64,000 nt of DNA, taken from positions 1 through 64,000 of the forward strand of contig CP107220.1 of NCBI GenBank assembly GCA_025757685.1, in the 5' to 3' direction. Under the pieces are notes generated by a model. That model was not told the origin of the DNA and searched no databases. It was given only the letters and a program-made list of their open reading frames with translations. Source of the stretch: Oscillospiraceae bacterium (GTDB lineage Bacteria > Bacillota > Clostridia > Oscillospirales > Acutalibacteraceae). This document shows positions 42,378 through 50,287 of the stretch, piece after piece. Numbering within the stretch: the stretch's first letter is position 1; each line of letters opens with the position of its first letter. The position numbers were made by a program, and so were the translations under genes.

Positions 42378-42569
42378 TCAGTTTTGTTTCCTTACAATGC
42401 CGTACTCGCCTACATCGGGACGGAAGTATTTGCACCCGGCGGAGGTGTCACTCTCCAGCATGCGGGCGTACTCGTCCTCGTCCAGCATCAGGTCGCAGAA
42501 GCCCTCTTCGGCGTCCTCGCCCTCGCCGTCGCACACAAAGTACCAGCAGTTCTCACACAGTCTGTCCAT
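42378..42569 (-). CDS. Small cysteine-rich protein, DUF6472-like
   Basis: A 63-aa acidic protein with cysteines arranged as in a small metal-binding domain: MDRLCENCWYFVCDG, EGFCDLMLDEDEYARML and AGCKYFRPD. I associate this pattern with DUF6472; function unknown. It starts one base after the SecB-like stop and ends one base before the Nudix start, so translation is coupled in both directions. Confidence 0.75.
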   Translation of the reverse strand: MDRLCENCWYFVCDGEGEDAEEGFCDLMLDEDEYARMLESDTSAGCKYFRPDVGEYGIVRKQN

Positions 42570-42570
42570 A

Positions 42571-42966
42571 TCAGTTCAGGGGCGACTGGTCCGGGCCGCC
42601 AACGGTCACGGTGTCTTTGTTCAGCCGCATAATGGGGATCATCAGCCCGGGCACGCCGCAGTGGCCGGCCATTTGGCTGACGATCTGGCGCAGGAAGGGA
42701 TAGATCTGGTCAAAAGACTGGGTGTGAATGTCCGCCTTGTCATCCCCTTCGTCGTAGGTGAACTCCGCCACCATGTCAATCTGCACCTCAAAGGGGTTCA
42801 TATTCCCGTCGGTAATGCGAAAGGACAGGATCCCCACGCACTTGTGCACATCGTCCATATAGTTTACATTGTATTTTACCTGGTTTTGCAGCTGCAATTC
42901 GGTGCCGTTTGCTACGGTATTTTCCATGTGCAGCTTGTTCACCTTGTAGCCTTGTATTTGTACCAT
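42571..42966 (-). CDS. SecB-like chaperone domain protein
   Basis: A 131-aa, beta-rich protein: MVQIQGYKVNKLHMENTVANGTELQLQNQVKYNVNYMDD, VGILSFRITDGNMNPFEVQIDMVAEFTYDE, and a C-terminal helix FDQIYPFLRQIVSQMAGHCGVPGLMIPIMRL. The order of strands and the closing helix with a final PGLMIPIM-type segment fit the SecB fold found in Firmicute SecB-like proteins. Whether it helps protein export or pairs with a toxin-antitoxin (as TAC chaperones do) cannot be told; no toxin gene adjoins it. Confidence 0.55.
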   Translation of the reverse strand: MVQIQGYKVNKLHMENTVANGTELQLQNQVKYNVNYMDDVHKCVGILSFRITDGNMNPFEVQIDMVAEFTYDEGDDKADIHTQSFDQIYPFLRQIVSQMAGHCGVPGLMIPIMRLNKDTVTVGGPDQSPLN

Positions 42967-42978
42967 ACTTTTACTCCT

Positions 42979-44355
42979 TTATTTTACCAGCCGCACATGG
43001 CGCAGCTTTAGGTCGTCCTCTGCCGGGTCGGCGGCATGGCCGGTTAGGCGTATCAGCTCCAGATTGTCCACATAGGCGGCGTCTACCGCACAGCTGTAAT
43101 CCGGGCACAGGTTGCCCCAGTCGGTCTTGGTTTTTTCAATGGTAATGTCTTTGGCGTGGCGTAGGAAGAAGGCGGCGTTTTGGTACTTTTCCACCCCGTA
43201 GTCTAAGCAGGGGCGCAAGTCATACAGCCCGCAGGGCCACTTGCTGGTTTTGGTCAGGGTAATGCGGCAGTTCTCAAAGCGCACATCTTCAATGGGGTTC
43301 TCCGCTGTGCCGTGAAGGAGCACGCCGTTCTCGCCCTTGGCGGTAATGTTAAAGAAGCGAATGTTCTTTACCTTACCGCAGCGGGTATTCTGGTCCCGGT
43401 CAAAGGCGGTGATGGTGATGGGCTCTGCCGTGCCCCACCAGTCCGGGCAAAAGCGCCGGGTCTCTATGATAATATTGGAATAGCTTACATTCTCTACCGA
43501 GCCGCCGTCCCGAATTTGAATGGACAGCCCCCGGTTGCTGCGGGAGATCACGCAGTTTTGTACCAGCACATTGCGAAAATCGCCCACTCCTTCGGTGCCG
43601 ATCTTAATGGCAGCGGAGGTGGATACCAGGGTGCAGCCGTCAATGATGATATTTTCGCAGGGGCCGTACTCGGCGTTGCCCTTGCTGGCCTTAAGGCAAA
43701 TGCAGTCGTCGGCGCACTCCACATGGCAGCCCAAAATGCGCACATTGGAGCAGTGGTCCGGGTCAATGCCGTCGCTGTTGGCCACATCCAGATCATTGAG
43801 AATGCGAATACGGTCAATAAGCACATCGTCGCACCCGGCCGGGTGCAGGGTCCAGAACGGTGCGTCCACAATGGTAATGTCCTTAAAGGTGATATGGTTG
43901 GACTTCTCCACATAGATCACCGTAGGGCGGGGGTAGAAGTCGCCGGTCACATAGTATTGGTCCTTGCGCTGCACAAAGGCGTGGCCGTTGGCGTCAATGG
44001 TGCCCTCCCCGCTGATGGTGCAGCCGTCTGCCTCATAGCCGTAGAGAAAGACAAAGCTGGGCTTGCCGGTGACCGGGTTGCCGATCAACGCCGTTTTGGG
44101 GTCGTTGATGAGTTTGTTGGGGCGGATATAGCCGTCAATATTGCCGGTGGCTTTCAGCCGAGCGCCTTTTTGAATATGCAGGTCCACCTTGGATCGCAGG
44201 CGAATGGAGTCGCTGTAAAACACATAGCCGCTTTGCAGCACCACCCGGCCGCCGCCGTTTTTGGCGCAGTCGTCAATGGCGTGCTGAATGGCAAAGGCGT
44301 CGTTGGTGGCGCCGTCGCCGACGGCACCGTACTGGAGAACATTGTATTCCTTCAA
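42979..44355 (-). CDS. GH28-family polygalacturonase-like hydrolase
   Basis: A 458-aa right-handed beta-helix enzyme. The pectate-type opening YNVLQYGAVGDGATNDAFAIQHAIDDC is followed by the GH28 catalytic elements in order: NSDGIDPDHCSNVRI (NTD-like), CADDCICLKA (DD pair), and AAIKIGTEGVG. It should cleave galacturonan or rhamnogalacturonan oligomers. No signal peptide is present, which indicates an intracellular enzyme acting on imported oligosaccharides. First gene of the four-gene minus-strand run; the partners give no clue to pectin use. Confidence 0.9.
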   Translation of the reverse strand: MKEYNVLQYGAVGDGATNDAFAIQHAIDDCAKNGGGRVVLQSGYVFYSDSIRLRSKVDLHIQKGARLKATGNIDGYIRPNKLINDPKTALIGNPVTGKPSFVFLYGYEADGCTISGEGTIDANGHAFVQRKDQYYVTGDFYPRPTVIYVEKSNHITFKDITIVDAPFWTLHPAGCDDVLIDRIRILNDLDVANSDGIDPDHCSNVRILGCHVECADDCICLKASKGNAEYGPCENIIIDGCTLVSTSAAIKIGTEGVGDFRNVLVQNCVISRSNRGLSIQIRDGGSVENVSYSNIIIETRRFCPDWWGTAEPITITAFDRDQNTRCGKVKNIRFFNITAKGENGVLLHGTAENPIEDVRFENCRITLTKTSKWPCGLYDLRPCLDYGVEKYQNAAFFLRHAKDITIEKTKTDWGNLCPDYSCAVDAAYVDNLELIRLTGHAADPAEDDLKLRHVRLVK

Positions 44356-44425
44356 CTTTTTTGCTCCTTATAACAGAATATCTATTTTATCTAATATAGC
44401 ATATTTTATACGCCATTTCAACTCA

Positions 44426-44454
44426 TTGACAAAAGACGGTAAGTATGGTATAGT
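44426..44454 (+). promoter_or_regulatory. Promoter of the FAD-dependent protein gene
   Basis: TTGACA and TATAGT with exactly 17 bp spacing; transcription should begin near 44461, leaving a leader of about 90 bases. Confidence 0.75.
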
Positions 44455-44466
44455 TACAACGCAAAC

Positions 44467-44514
44467 TGCCGTCACATTCCTCAGTCCAACGGAATGGAGG
44501 ACGGTTCTTTTTAT
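44467..44514 (+). promoter_or_regulatory. Leader hairpin before the FAD-dependent protein gene
   Basis: CCGTC...GACGG and ATTCC...GGAAT form a two-part stem, followed by TTCTTTTTAT, so the leader looks like an intrinsic terminator inside the 5' UTR. It could act as an attenuator. No known riboswitch class was recognised. Confidence 0.35.
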
Positions 44515-44552
44515 GCCTGTCGGCAAGTGAGATAAATGAGGTGCAAAAACAG

Positions 44553-45941
44553 ATGAAGTATGATGTAGTCATCGTCGGCGCCGGCCCTGCCGGGATCTTT
44601 ACCGCCATTGAGATGCTGCGCCACGGCAGCAAAAAGAAGATCTTGATTATTGAGAAAGGTAAGGCCATTGAGAACCGTGCCTGCCCCAAGACCAAAACCA
44701 AGAAGTGCATGAACTGCCAGCCCTACTGCCACATTACCACCGGCTTTTCCGGCGCAGGTGCCTTCTCGGACGGCAAGCTGTCCCTGAGCTATGAGGTAGG
44801 CGGCGATTTGCCCTCCCTGATCGGTGCGGACCTGGCGCAGGATACCATTGATTATACGGACAAGATCTACCTGGAGTTCGGTGCAGATACCCACATCGAG
44901 GGCCTGGAGAATACGGACGAGGTGAAGGCCATTCGCAAGCGGGCCATTCAGGCCGGGCTGAAGCTGGTGGATTGCCCCATTCGCCACCTGGGCACGGAAA
45001 AGGCAAGAGAGATCTACTACGCCATGGAGCAGTATTTGCTGGAGAATGGGGTAGAGATCATCTTTGGCGTGGAGTGCAACAATATTATCCTCTCCGGCAC
45101 CAAGTGCGAGGGTGTGATCCTGACGGAAAACGGCACCCAGCGGGAGATCCGGGCGGATCATACCATTGTGGCCACCGGCCGTCGCGGCGCCGAGTGGCTG
45201 GAGAAGATCTGTGCCGAGCACAACATTGCCCACCAGCCGGGCACCGTAGACATCGGTGTGCGCGTGGAGTGCCGCAATGAGGTGATGGAAAAGGTCAACG
45301 AGGCCCTGTACGAAAGCAAGCTCATTGGCTATCCAAAGCCCTTTAAGAACAAGGTGCGCACCTTCTGCCAGAACCCGGGCGGCTTTGTGGCTCAGGAGAA
45401 TTACGACAACGACCTGGCGGTGGTCAACGGCCATTCCTATAAGGAATTGAAGTCGGACAATACCAACTTGGCGATCCTGTGCTCCCACAATTTCAGCTAT
45501 CCCTTTAACCAGCCCATTGCCTATGCGCAAAAGGTGGGCGAGCTGACCAATATGCTGGCAGCGGGTCACATTTTGGTGCAGCGCTTTGGTGATATTCTGG
45601 ACGGCAAGCGTACCTGGGAAAAGGAGTTGGCCCAGTCCAATGTGCGCCCCACTTTGCCGGACGCTGTGGCCGGCGACATTACCGCCGCCATGCCTTACCG
45701 GGCCATGACCAATATTATTAACTTTATCCAGGCTATGGACCATGTGGTGCCGGGCTTTGCCTCTTATGAAACGCTGCTGTATTCCCCGGAGTTGAAGTTC
45801 TATTCCAACCGGATTAAGATGGACACGGACTTTAACACCAGCGTAGAGGGCCTGCACTGCCTGGGCGACTCCAGCGGCTGGACCCGCGGGTTAATGATGG
45901 CCTCTGTGATGGGCGTCATTATGGGCCGCAAACTGCTGTAA
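44553..45941 (+). CDS. FAD-dependent oxidoreductase (BaiN/HI0933- or FixC-like)
   Basis: A 462-aa flavoprotein. N-terminal dinucleotide-binding motif VVIVGAGPAGIFTAIEML, a cysteine cluster CPKTKTKKCMNCQPYCHITTGFSGAGAFSDGKLSLS typical of a widespread clostridial NAD(P)/FAD-dependent family, the GG-type motif VATGRRGAEWLEKI, and a C-terminal FAD signature GLHCLGDSSGWTRGLMMASVMG. The start is ATG 44553 with GAGGTG 10 bp upstream. The substrate is unknown. It is monocistronic, between its own promoter and a hairpin terminator. Confidence 0.85.
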   Translation: MKYDVVIVGAGPAGIFTAIEMLRHGSKKKILIIEKGKAIENRACPKTKTKKCMNCQPYCHITTGFSGAGAFSDGKLSLSYEVGGDLPSLIGADLAQDTIDYTDKIYLEFGADTHIEGLENTDEVKAIRKRAIQAGLKLVDCPIRHLGTEKAREIYYAMEQYLLENGVEIIFGVECNNIILSGTKCEGVILTENGTQREIRADHTIVATGRRGAEWLEKICAEHNIAHQPGTVDIGVRVECRNEVMEKVNEALYESKLIGYPKPFKNKVRTFCQNPGGFVAQENYDNDLAVVNGHSYKELKSDNTNLAILCSHNFSYPFNQPIAYAQKVGELTNMLAAGHILVQRFGDILDGKRTWEKELAQSNVRPTLPDAVAGDITAAMPYRAMTNIINFIQAMDHVVPGFASYETLLYSPELKFYSNRIKMDTDFNTSVEGLHCLGDSSGWTRGLMMASVMGVIMGRKLL

Positions 45942-45953
45942 ACGAAAAGAATT

Positions 45954-45986
45954 CCCTGCAAAAATCAAACCTTTTTGCAGGGTTTC
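45954..45986 (+). terminator. Terminator of the FAD-dependent protein gene
   Basis: CCCTGCAAAAA and TTTTTGCAGGG, perfect 11-bp stem, followed by TTTCG; it sits just upstream of the purA -35 box. Confidence 0.75.
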
Positions 45987-45987
45987 G

Positions 45988-46016
45988 TTGCTTTTCTTTA
46001 TGGAATTTAGTATAAT
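45988..46016 (+). promoter_or_regulatory. purA promoter
   Basis: TTGCTT and TATAAT with 17 bp spacing, 52 bp before the start codon. Confidence 0.75.
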
Positions 46017-46068
46017 ACATTTGTATGGCCCCTGTAGGGGCACTTTGGAGTGAAAGAGGTACACCATT

Positions 46069-47346
46069 ATGATTAGAGCGATCGTTGGCGCCAACTGGGG
46101 CGACGAGGGTAAAGGCAAGATCACGGATATGTTTGCTGCCAAGAGCGATATTGTTATTCGCTTTCAGGGCGGCGCAAATGCGGGACACACCATCATTAAC
46201 GAGCATGGGCGCTTTGCATTCCACCTGATGCCTTCCGGCGTGTGCTACGACCACACCACCTGCATCATCGGCAACGGCGTGGCGCTGGATATTAACAAGT
46301 TTATCACGGAGCTGGAGGATGTAAAGGCTGCCGGGCTGAACCCGCACCTGTTGGTCAGCGAGCGCTGCCAGATTCTCATGCCCTATCACATTTTGCTGGA
46401 TACTTATGAGGAGGAGCGCTTGGGCAAGAACGCCTTTGGCTCCACCAAGAGCGGCATTGCCCCGTTCTTTAGCGACAAGTTCTCCAAGATCGGTATTCAG
46501 GTGAACGAGCTGTTTGACGAGGAAGAGCTGCGTGCCAAGCTGGAAAATATCTGCACCTTAAAGAACTTAGTGCTGGAGCATGTGTATCACAAACCGCTGT
46601 TGAATGTAGACGATCTGTTTGCCACCTGCATGGAGTATAGAGACAAGATCGCTCCCTATGTGTGCGACACCCACGCCTACCTGCAAAAGGCGGTGCAAGA
46701 GGGCAAAAATATTTTGCTGGAGGGCCAGCTGGGCACTTTGAAGGACCCGGATTTCGGCATTTATCCCATGGTTACCTCCTCCTCTACTTTGGCCGGTTAC
46801 GGTGCCGTCGGCGCCGGGCTGCCGCCCCACAAGATCGAGGATATTGTGGTGGTCACCAAGGCCTATTCCTCCGCCGTTGGCGCCGGGGAATTTGTGTCTG
46901 AGATCTTGGATGAGGACAAGGCCCAGGAACTGCGGGTCCACGGCGGCGACAAGGGCGAGTTCGGCGCTACCACCGGCAGACCTCGCCGTGTGGGCTGGTT
47001 TGACTGTGTGGCTACCCGCTACGGCGTAGAGTGCCAGGGCGCCACCCAGGTGGTGATGACTGCGCTGGACTGCCTGTCTTATTTGGAAGAGATCCCTGTT
47101 TGTGTAGGCTATGAGGTTGACGGCAAGGTCATTAAGGACTTCCCGGTCACCCATATCCTCAAGGACTGCAAGCCGGTGCTGAAGACCTTAAAGGGTTGGC
47201 ACTGCAACATTCGCGGGATCCAGAATTTTGAGGACCTGCCCCAGGAGGCCAAGGACTATGTGGCCTTTATTGAGCAGGAGATCGGCCATAAGATTACCAT
47301 GGTATCTAATGGTCCGGAGCGTGAGGCAATCCTGCCCAGAGCATAA
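46069..47346 (+). CDS. purA: Adenylosuccinate synthase
   Basis: Joins IMP and aspartate using GTP, the first committed step to AMP. Family motifs: VGANWGDEGKGKITD (GTP/IMP loop), RFQGGANAGHTI, the GTP-binding stretch SKIGIQVNELFDEEEL, LEGQLGTLKDPDFGIYPMVTSSSTLA and GATTGRPRRVGWFD. In most PurA proteins the fourth motif reads LFEGAQG; here it reads LLEGQLG, a noticeable variant. 425 aa, full length. With guaA this window carries both branch ends of purine nucleotide synthesis, at separate sites. Confidence 0.96.
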   Translation: MIRAIVGANWGDEGKGKITDMFAAKSDIVIRFQGGANAGHTIINEHGRFAFHLMPSGVCYDHTTCIIGNGVALDINKFITELEDVKAAGLNPHLLVSERCQILMPYHILLDTYEEERLGKNAFGSTKSGIAPFFSDKFSKIGIQVNELFDEEELRAKLENICTLKNLVLEHVYHKPLLNVDDLFATCMEYRDKIAPYVCDTHAYLQKAVQEGKNILLEGQLGTLKDPDFGIYPMVTSSSTLAGYGAVGAGLPPHKIEDIVVVTKAYSSAVGAGEFVSEILDEDKAQELRVHGGDKGEFGATTGRPRRVGWFDCVATRYGVECQGATQVVMTALDCLSYLEEIPVCVGYEVDGKVIKDFPVTHILKDCKPVLKTLKGWHCNIRGIQNFEDLPQEAKDYVAFIEQEIGHKITMVSNGPEREAILPRA

Positions 47347-47366
47347 TATATTGCATGAATACAGCA

Positions 47367-47402
47367 AACCGGCACCCTTGTGTAAAGGGTGCCGGTTTTT
47401 CC
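47367..47402 (+). terminator. purA terminator
   Basis: AACCGGCACCCTT and AAGGGTGCCGGTT, perfect 13-bp stem, 5-base loop, T-run. Confidence 0.85.
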
Positions 47403-47411
47403 GTATTACAA

Positions 47412-47443
47412 ACAAAAAGGCACCGCATTGCAAAATGCGGTGC
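47412..47443 (-). terminator. Terminator of the amino-acid ABC transporter operon
   Basis: On the minus strand GCACCGCATT and AATGCGGTGC form a 10-bp stem followed by CTTTTTG. It ends the run 50065 to 47459. Confidence 0.8.
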
Positions 47444-47458
47444 TTTCTGTATGCCATA

Positions 47459-47689
47459 TTATAACAAATTGGGATTTTGCCGGTGGGCGGTGCGTCCCAG
47501 CAGGTAATCGGCGGACACATCGTAATACTCGCACAGGGTCAGCAAGTGGCGCAGAGGCAGGGCATTGGCGCCACGCTCATAGCGGGCGTACATGGTCTGG
47601 GAGGTGCCCAGCACCTCTGCCAATTCCGCCTGACTTTTATGCGCCTCTGTACGCAGCTGGCGTAGCAGCTTTGGATAACGCAGGCTCAT
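47459..47689 (-). CDS. XRE-family helix-turn-helix regulator
   Basis: A 76-aa regulator: MSLRYPKLLRQLRTEAHKSQAELAEVLGTSQTMYARYERGANALPLRHLLTLCEYYDVSADYLLGRT, a complete XRE helix-turn-helix followed by the common SADYLLGRT end. Its ATG overlaps the stop of the ABC ATPase gene (ATGA), so it is the last gene of the amino-acid transporter operon. It may regulate that operon; no palindromic operator was found at the 50196 promoter. Confidence 0.88.
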   Translation of the reverse strand: MSLRYPKLLRQLRTEAHKSQAELAEVLGTSQTMYARYERGANALPLRHLLTLCEYYDVSADYLLGRTAHRQNPNLL

Positions 47690-48495
47690 TTGTTCTGTGC
47701 CTTGCTGAGAAAGGCTTGCAACGCCGGGCTTTTGGGATGATTGAACAGATCGTCCGGAGTGCCGCTTTCGGCAATCACACCGTCTGCCATAAAGAGCACC
47801 TGGTCCGCCACATGGCGGGCAAATTCCATCTCATGGGTCACCACGATCATGGTGCTGTTGCCGGTTTTTAGGCTGCGGATTACATTCAGCACCTCGCCGG
47901 TTAGCTCCGGATCCAGGGCGGAAGTGGGCTCGTCAAAGCACAGAATATCCGGCGACATGGCCAGCGCCCGGGCAATGGCAACCCGCTGCTGCTGCCCGCC
48001 GCTCAGCTGGCAGGGATAGGCGTCGGCTTTGTCTGCCAGACCCACCCGCTCCAGCAGGCTCTTGGCGTTCTGCTCCAGTGCCTGTTCTTGCGCCTGCTTA
48101 AAGGCCTTGGCGTTTTTACCGGCCTTTTTGGCGGCTTTCACCTGCTCGTGCAGCGCCAACTTTGGTGCCAGGGTCAGGTTGTCCATCACCTTGTACTGGG
48201 GAAACAGGTTGAACTGCTGGAATACCAGGCCAAAGTGCAGGCGGTTTTTGCGAATTTCTTTATCGGACAGGGTGGCGGCGTCGTTTGCGTCCAGCAGCGT
48301 CTGCCCGTCCACGGCGATGGAGCCGCCGCTGGGGGTCTCCAAAAAGTTCAGGCACCGCAGCAAGGTGGTCTTGCCGCTGCCGGAAGAGCCGATGATCACC
48401 AGTACATCGCCCTTTTCCAGCGAAAAGTCAATGCCTTTGAGCACCTCGGTATTGCCAAAGCGCTTTTGCAAATTCTTAACTTCTAAAAATGCCAT
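47686..48495 (-). CDS. Polar amino-acid ABC transporter, ATP-binding protein
   Basis: A 269-aa ATPase of the GlnQ/HisP/ArtP type: Walker A VIIGSSGSGKTTLLRC, Q-loop FGLVFQQFNLFPQYKVMDNLTLAP, signature LSGGQQQRVAIARAL, Walker B ILCFDEPTSALDPELTGEV, and the switch histidine in VVTHEMEFARHVAD. About 25 residues longer than typical because of a charged insertion (HEQVKAAKKAGKNAKAFKQAQEQALEQ) before the signature. It forms the importer with the permease 4 bp upstream and the binding lipoprotein. Confidence 0.93.
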   Translation of the reverse strand: MAFLEVKNLQKRFGNTEVLKGIDFSLEKGDVLVIIGSSGSGKTTLLRCLNFLETPSGGSIAVDGQTLLDANDAATLSDKEIRKNRLHFGLVFQQFNLFPQYKVMDNLTLAPKLALHEQVKAAKKAGKNAKAFKQAQEQALEQNAKSLLERVGLADKADAYPCQLSGGQQQRVAIARALAMSPDILCFDEPTSALDPELTGEVLNVIRSLKTGNSTMIVVTHEMEFARHVADQVLFMADGVIAESGTPDDLFNHPKSPALQAFLSKAQNK

Positions 48496-48499
48496 ACCA

Positions 48500-49195
48500 T
48501 CACCCCTTGTAGTAGTCCAGCTTCTTCTCCAGCCGGTTAAAGAGCACCGTGAGAATGCCGCAGAAGATCAGGTAGAACACGCCGGTGTAGAACAGCGGCC
48601 ACAGCAGGCCGTCCAGCTTCATAAACTTTTCGCCTGCCCAAATAATCTCGTAAACGGAGATGACGCGGGCCAGGGAAGTGTCCTTCACCAGAGTGATAAT
48701 CTCGTTGCTCATAGGCGGAATAATCCGCTTTACCACCTGCATAAAGACAACTTTACGGAAGATCTGGTTGCGGGTCATGCCCAGCACCTGACCGGCCTCG
48801 TACTGACCCTTGGGAATGGCCTCGATGCCGCCGCGAAAGATCTCAGAAAAATAGCAGGCGTAGTTGATGATAAACGCCACGGATACCGCCACAAAGCGGT
48901 CAAACACCGTCCACCCGGCCAGCCAGGTGATGAAAGCGTTTGGATTTTCTAAATTTTGCGCCCAGTTGCCTACCAGTCCCGGGCCGTAATAAACAATAAT
49001 CATCTGGAGCACCAGGGGCGTACCTCTGATGATCCAGATGAGTGTTTTGCACAGCCACTTTAAGGGACGGAACTTGCTCATGGAGCCAAAGCTGATGATC
49101 AGCCCCAAGGGCAGAGCGGCAACCAGCGTGATGCAAAAGAGCTTTAAGGTGGACTCAAAGCCCTCCAGCAGTTGCTGTGTAACTTGCCAGAACAT
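48500..49195 (-). CDS. Polar amino-acid ABC transporter, permease
   Basis: A 231-aa membrane protein of the HisM/GlnP type with about five transmembrane helices and the family EAA-like loop GIEAIPKGQYEAGQVLGMTRNQIFRKVVFMQVVKRIIPPMSNEIITLVKDTSL. Single permease gene, so it probably forms a homodimer. It lies between the binding-protein gene (27-bp gap) and the ATPase gene (4-bp gap). Confidence 0.93.
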   Translation of the reverse strand: MFWQVTQQLLEGFESTLKLFCITLVAALPLGLIISFGSMSKFRPLKWLCKTLIWIIRGTPLVLQMIIVYYGPGLVGNWAQNLENPNAFITWLAGWTVFDRFVAVSVAFIINYACYFSEIFRGGIEAIPKGQYEAGQVLGMTRNQIFRKVVFMQVVKRIIPPMSNEIITLVKDTSLARVISVYEIIWAGEKFMKLDGLLWPLFYTGVFYLIFCGILTVLFNRLEKKLDYYKG

Positions 49196-49222
49196 GGTAT
49201 TCCCTCTCGTGTATGTTGTAAC

Positions 49223-50065
49223 TTATTTGTTGTCTGCGTCCTTGATGAGTACGATCTGGTACTTCTTGGCCAGCTTGTCCAGGGTGCCGTCCTTCATCAA
49301 ACCGGCCATCACCTCATTGGTCTTGGCGGCCATGTCGGAGCCTTTGCGGAAAGCAATGCCGTACTCCTCAGCCTCCAGCTTGATGCTGTAAGTCAGGTTC
49401 TTGTTGCCGGTGCCCTCGCCGGTCATGGCGTTGGCCATGGTCAGATCAATGATGCAGGCGTCTGCAGAGCCGGAGGTCACCTCGGTCAGAGCCAGTGCCT
49501 GGCTGTCGGATACCACGGTGTTGGTGAGACCGGCGGCCTGGGCAGCCTTTTCACCGGCGGAACCGCCTTCTATGGCAATGGACTTCAAGTTCTTCAAATC
49601 ATCGGTGGTCTTGTATTTGCCCACTTCGGACTGTTTCATTACGACCACCTGCGCGTTCTCGGCATAGGCGTTGGTAATGCTGGCGGCCTTTTTGCCCTCG
49701 TCGGTAATGGTCATACCGTTCCACAGGCAGTCCACTGCACCGGAGGACAGCTCGTTATACTTGTTGTTCCAGTTAATCTCTACGAACTGAACCTTCACGC
49801 CCAGCTTCTCGCCCAGCGCCTGAGCAAACTCGGTGTCAAAGCCGGTCCACTCGCCGTTCTTGTCCTTGTAGTTCATGGGCTCGTACTCGGTGATGCCCAC
49901 TTTCAGCACACCGGCAGCCTGGATCTTGGCCAGATCGGACTGGGCGGTGGTGTCTTCCTTTTTGTTGTTCTCTTTGTTGCCGGAGCAGGCGGCGAAGCCG
50001 GCCACAATGCCGCACACCAGTACCAGGCTCAGCACCAGAGAAAGCACTTTTTTCATCTTGCGCAT
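49223..50065 (-). CDS. Amino-acid ABC transporter, substrate-binding lipoprotein
   Basis: A 280-aa solute-binding protein of family 3. Lipoprotein signal peptide with lipobox GFAAC (cysteine 27), a short linker, then ILKVGITEY-type opening VLKVGITEYEPMNYKDKNGEWTGFDTEFAQALGEKLGVKVQFVEINWNNKYNELSSGAVDCLWNGMTIT, which is the signature of polar amino-acid binders. The substrate is not determinable; cystine, glutamine or arginine are common in this group. First gene of the operon, with AAGGAG before the ATG and its own promoter. Confidence 0.93.
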   Translation of the reverse strand: MRKMKKVLSLVLSLVLVCGIVAGFAACSGNKENNKKEDTTAQSDLAKIQAAGVLKVGITEYEPMNYKDKNGEWTGFDTEFAQALGEKLGVKVQFVEINWNNKYNELSSGAVDCLWNGMTITDEGKKAASITNAYAENAQVVVMKQSEVGKYKTTDDLKNLKSIAIEGGSAGEKAAQAAGLTNTVVSDSQALALTEVTSGSADACIIDLTMANAMTGEGTGNKNLTYSIKLEAEEYGIAFRKGSDMAAKTNEVMAGLMKDGTLDKLAKKYQIVLIKDADNK

Positions 50066-50167
50066 ACGATTTTCTCCTTATAACCTCTAATGATTTTGCG
50101 AAGGATGCAATTTTGCGTAGTAGCAAGGTAGCGATTTACCACGCTAAATTCCTTTGCCGATGTGCGC

Positions 50168-50196
50168 ATTATACCACGATTTATGACAAATGTAAA
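50168..50196 (-). promoter_or_regulatory. Promoter of the amino-acid transporter operon
   Basis: Minus strand TTTACA (50191-50196) and TATAAT (50168-50173) with 17 bp spacing; the leader is about 95 bases. Confidence 0.7.
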
Positions 50197-50236
50197 TAGG
50201 AAATCCGAACAGAGTGTGAAATTTCTGCCGTTTTTG

Positions 50237-50265
50237 TTGCCAAAGTCCTGTCGGGGTGGTAAAAT
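50237..50265 (+). promoter_or_regulatory. Promoter of the iron alcohol dehydrogenase gene
   Basis: TTGCCA and TAAAAT with 17 bp spacing, 22 bp before the start codon. Confidence 0.6.
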
Positions 50266-50287
50266 AGACCGCAAAGGAGATGTTCGT

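Noticed and set aside
44511..45857. A long minus-strand frame across the flavoprotein gene
   Set aside because: Antisense to a clear FAD-binding protein; composition is that of mirrored codons and no domain was recognised.
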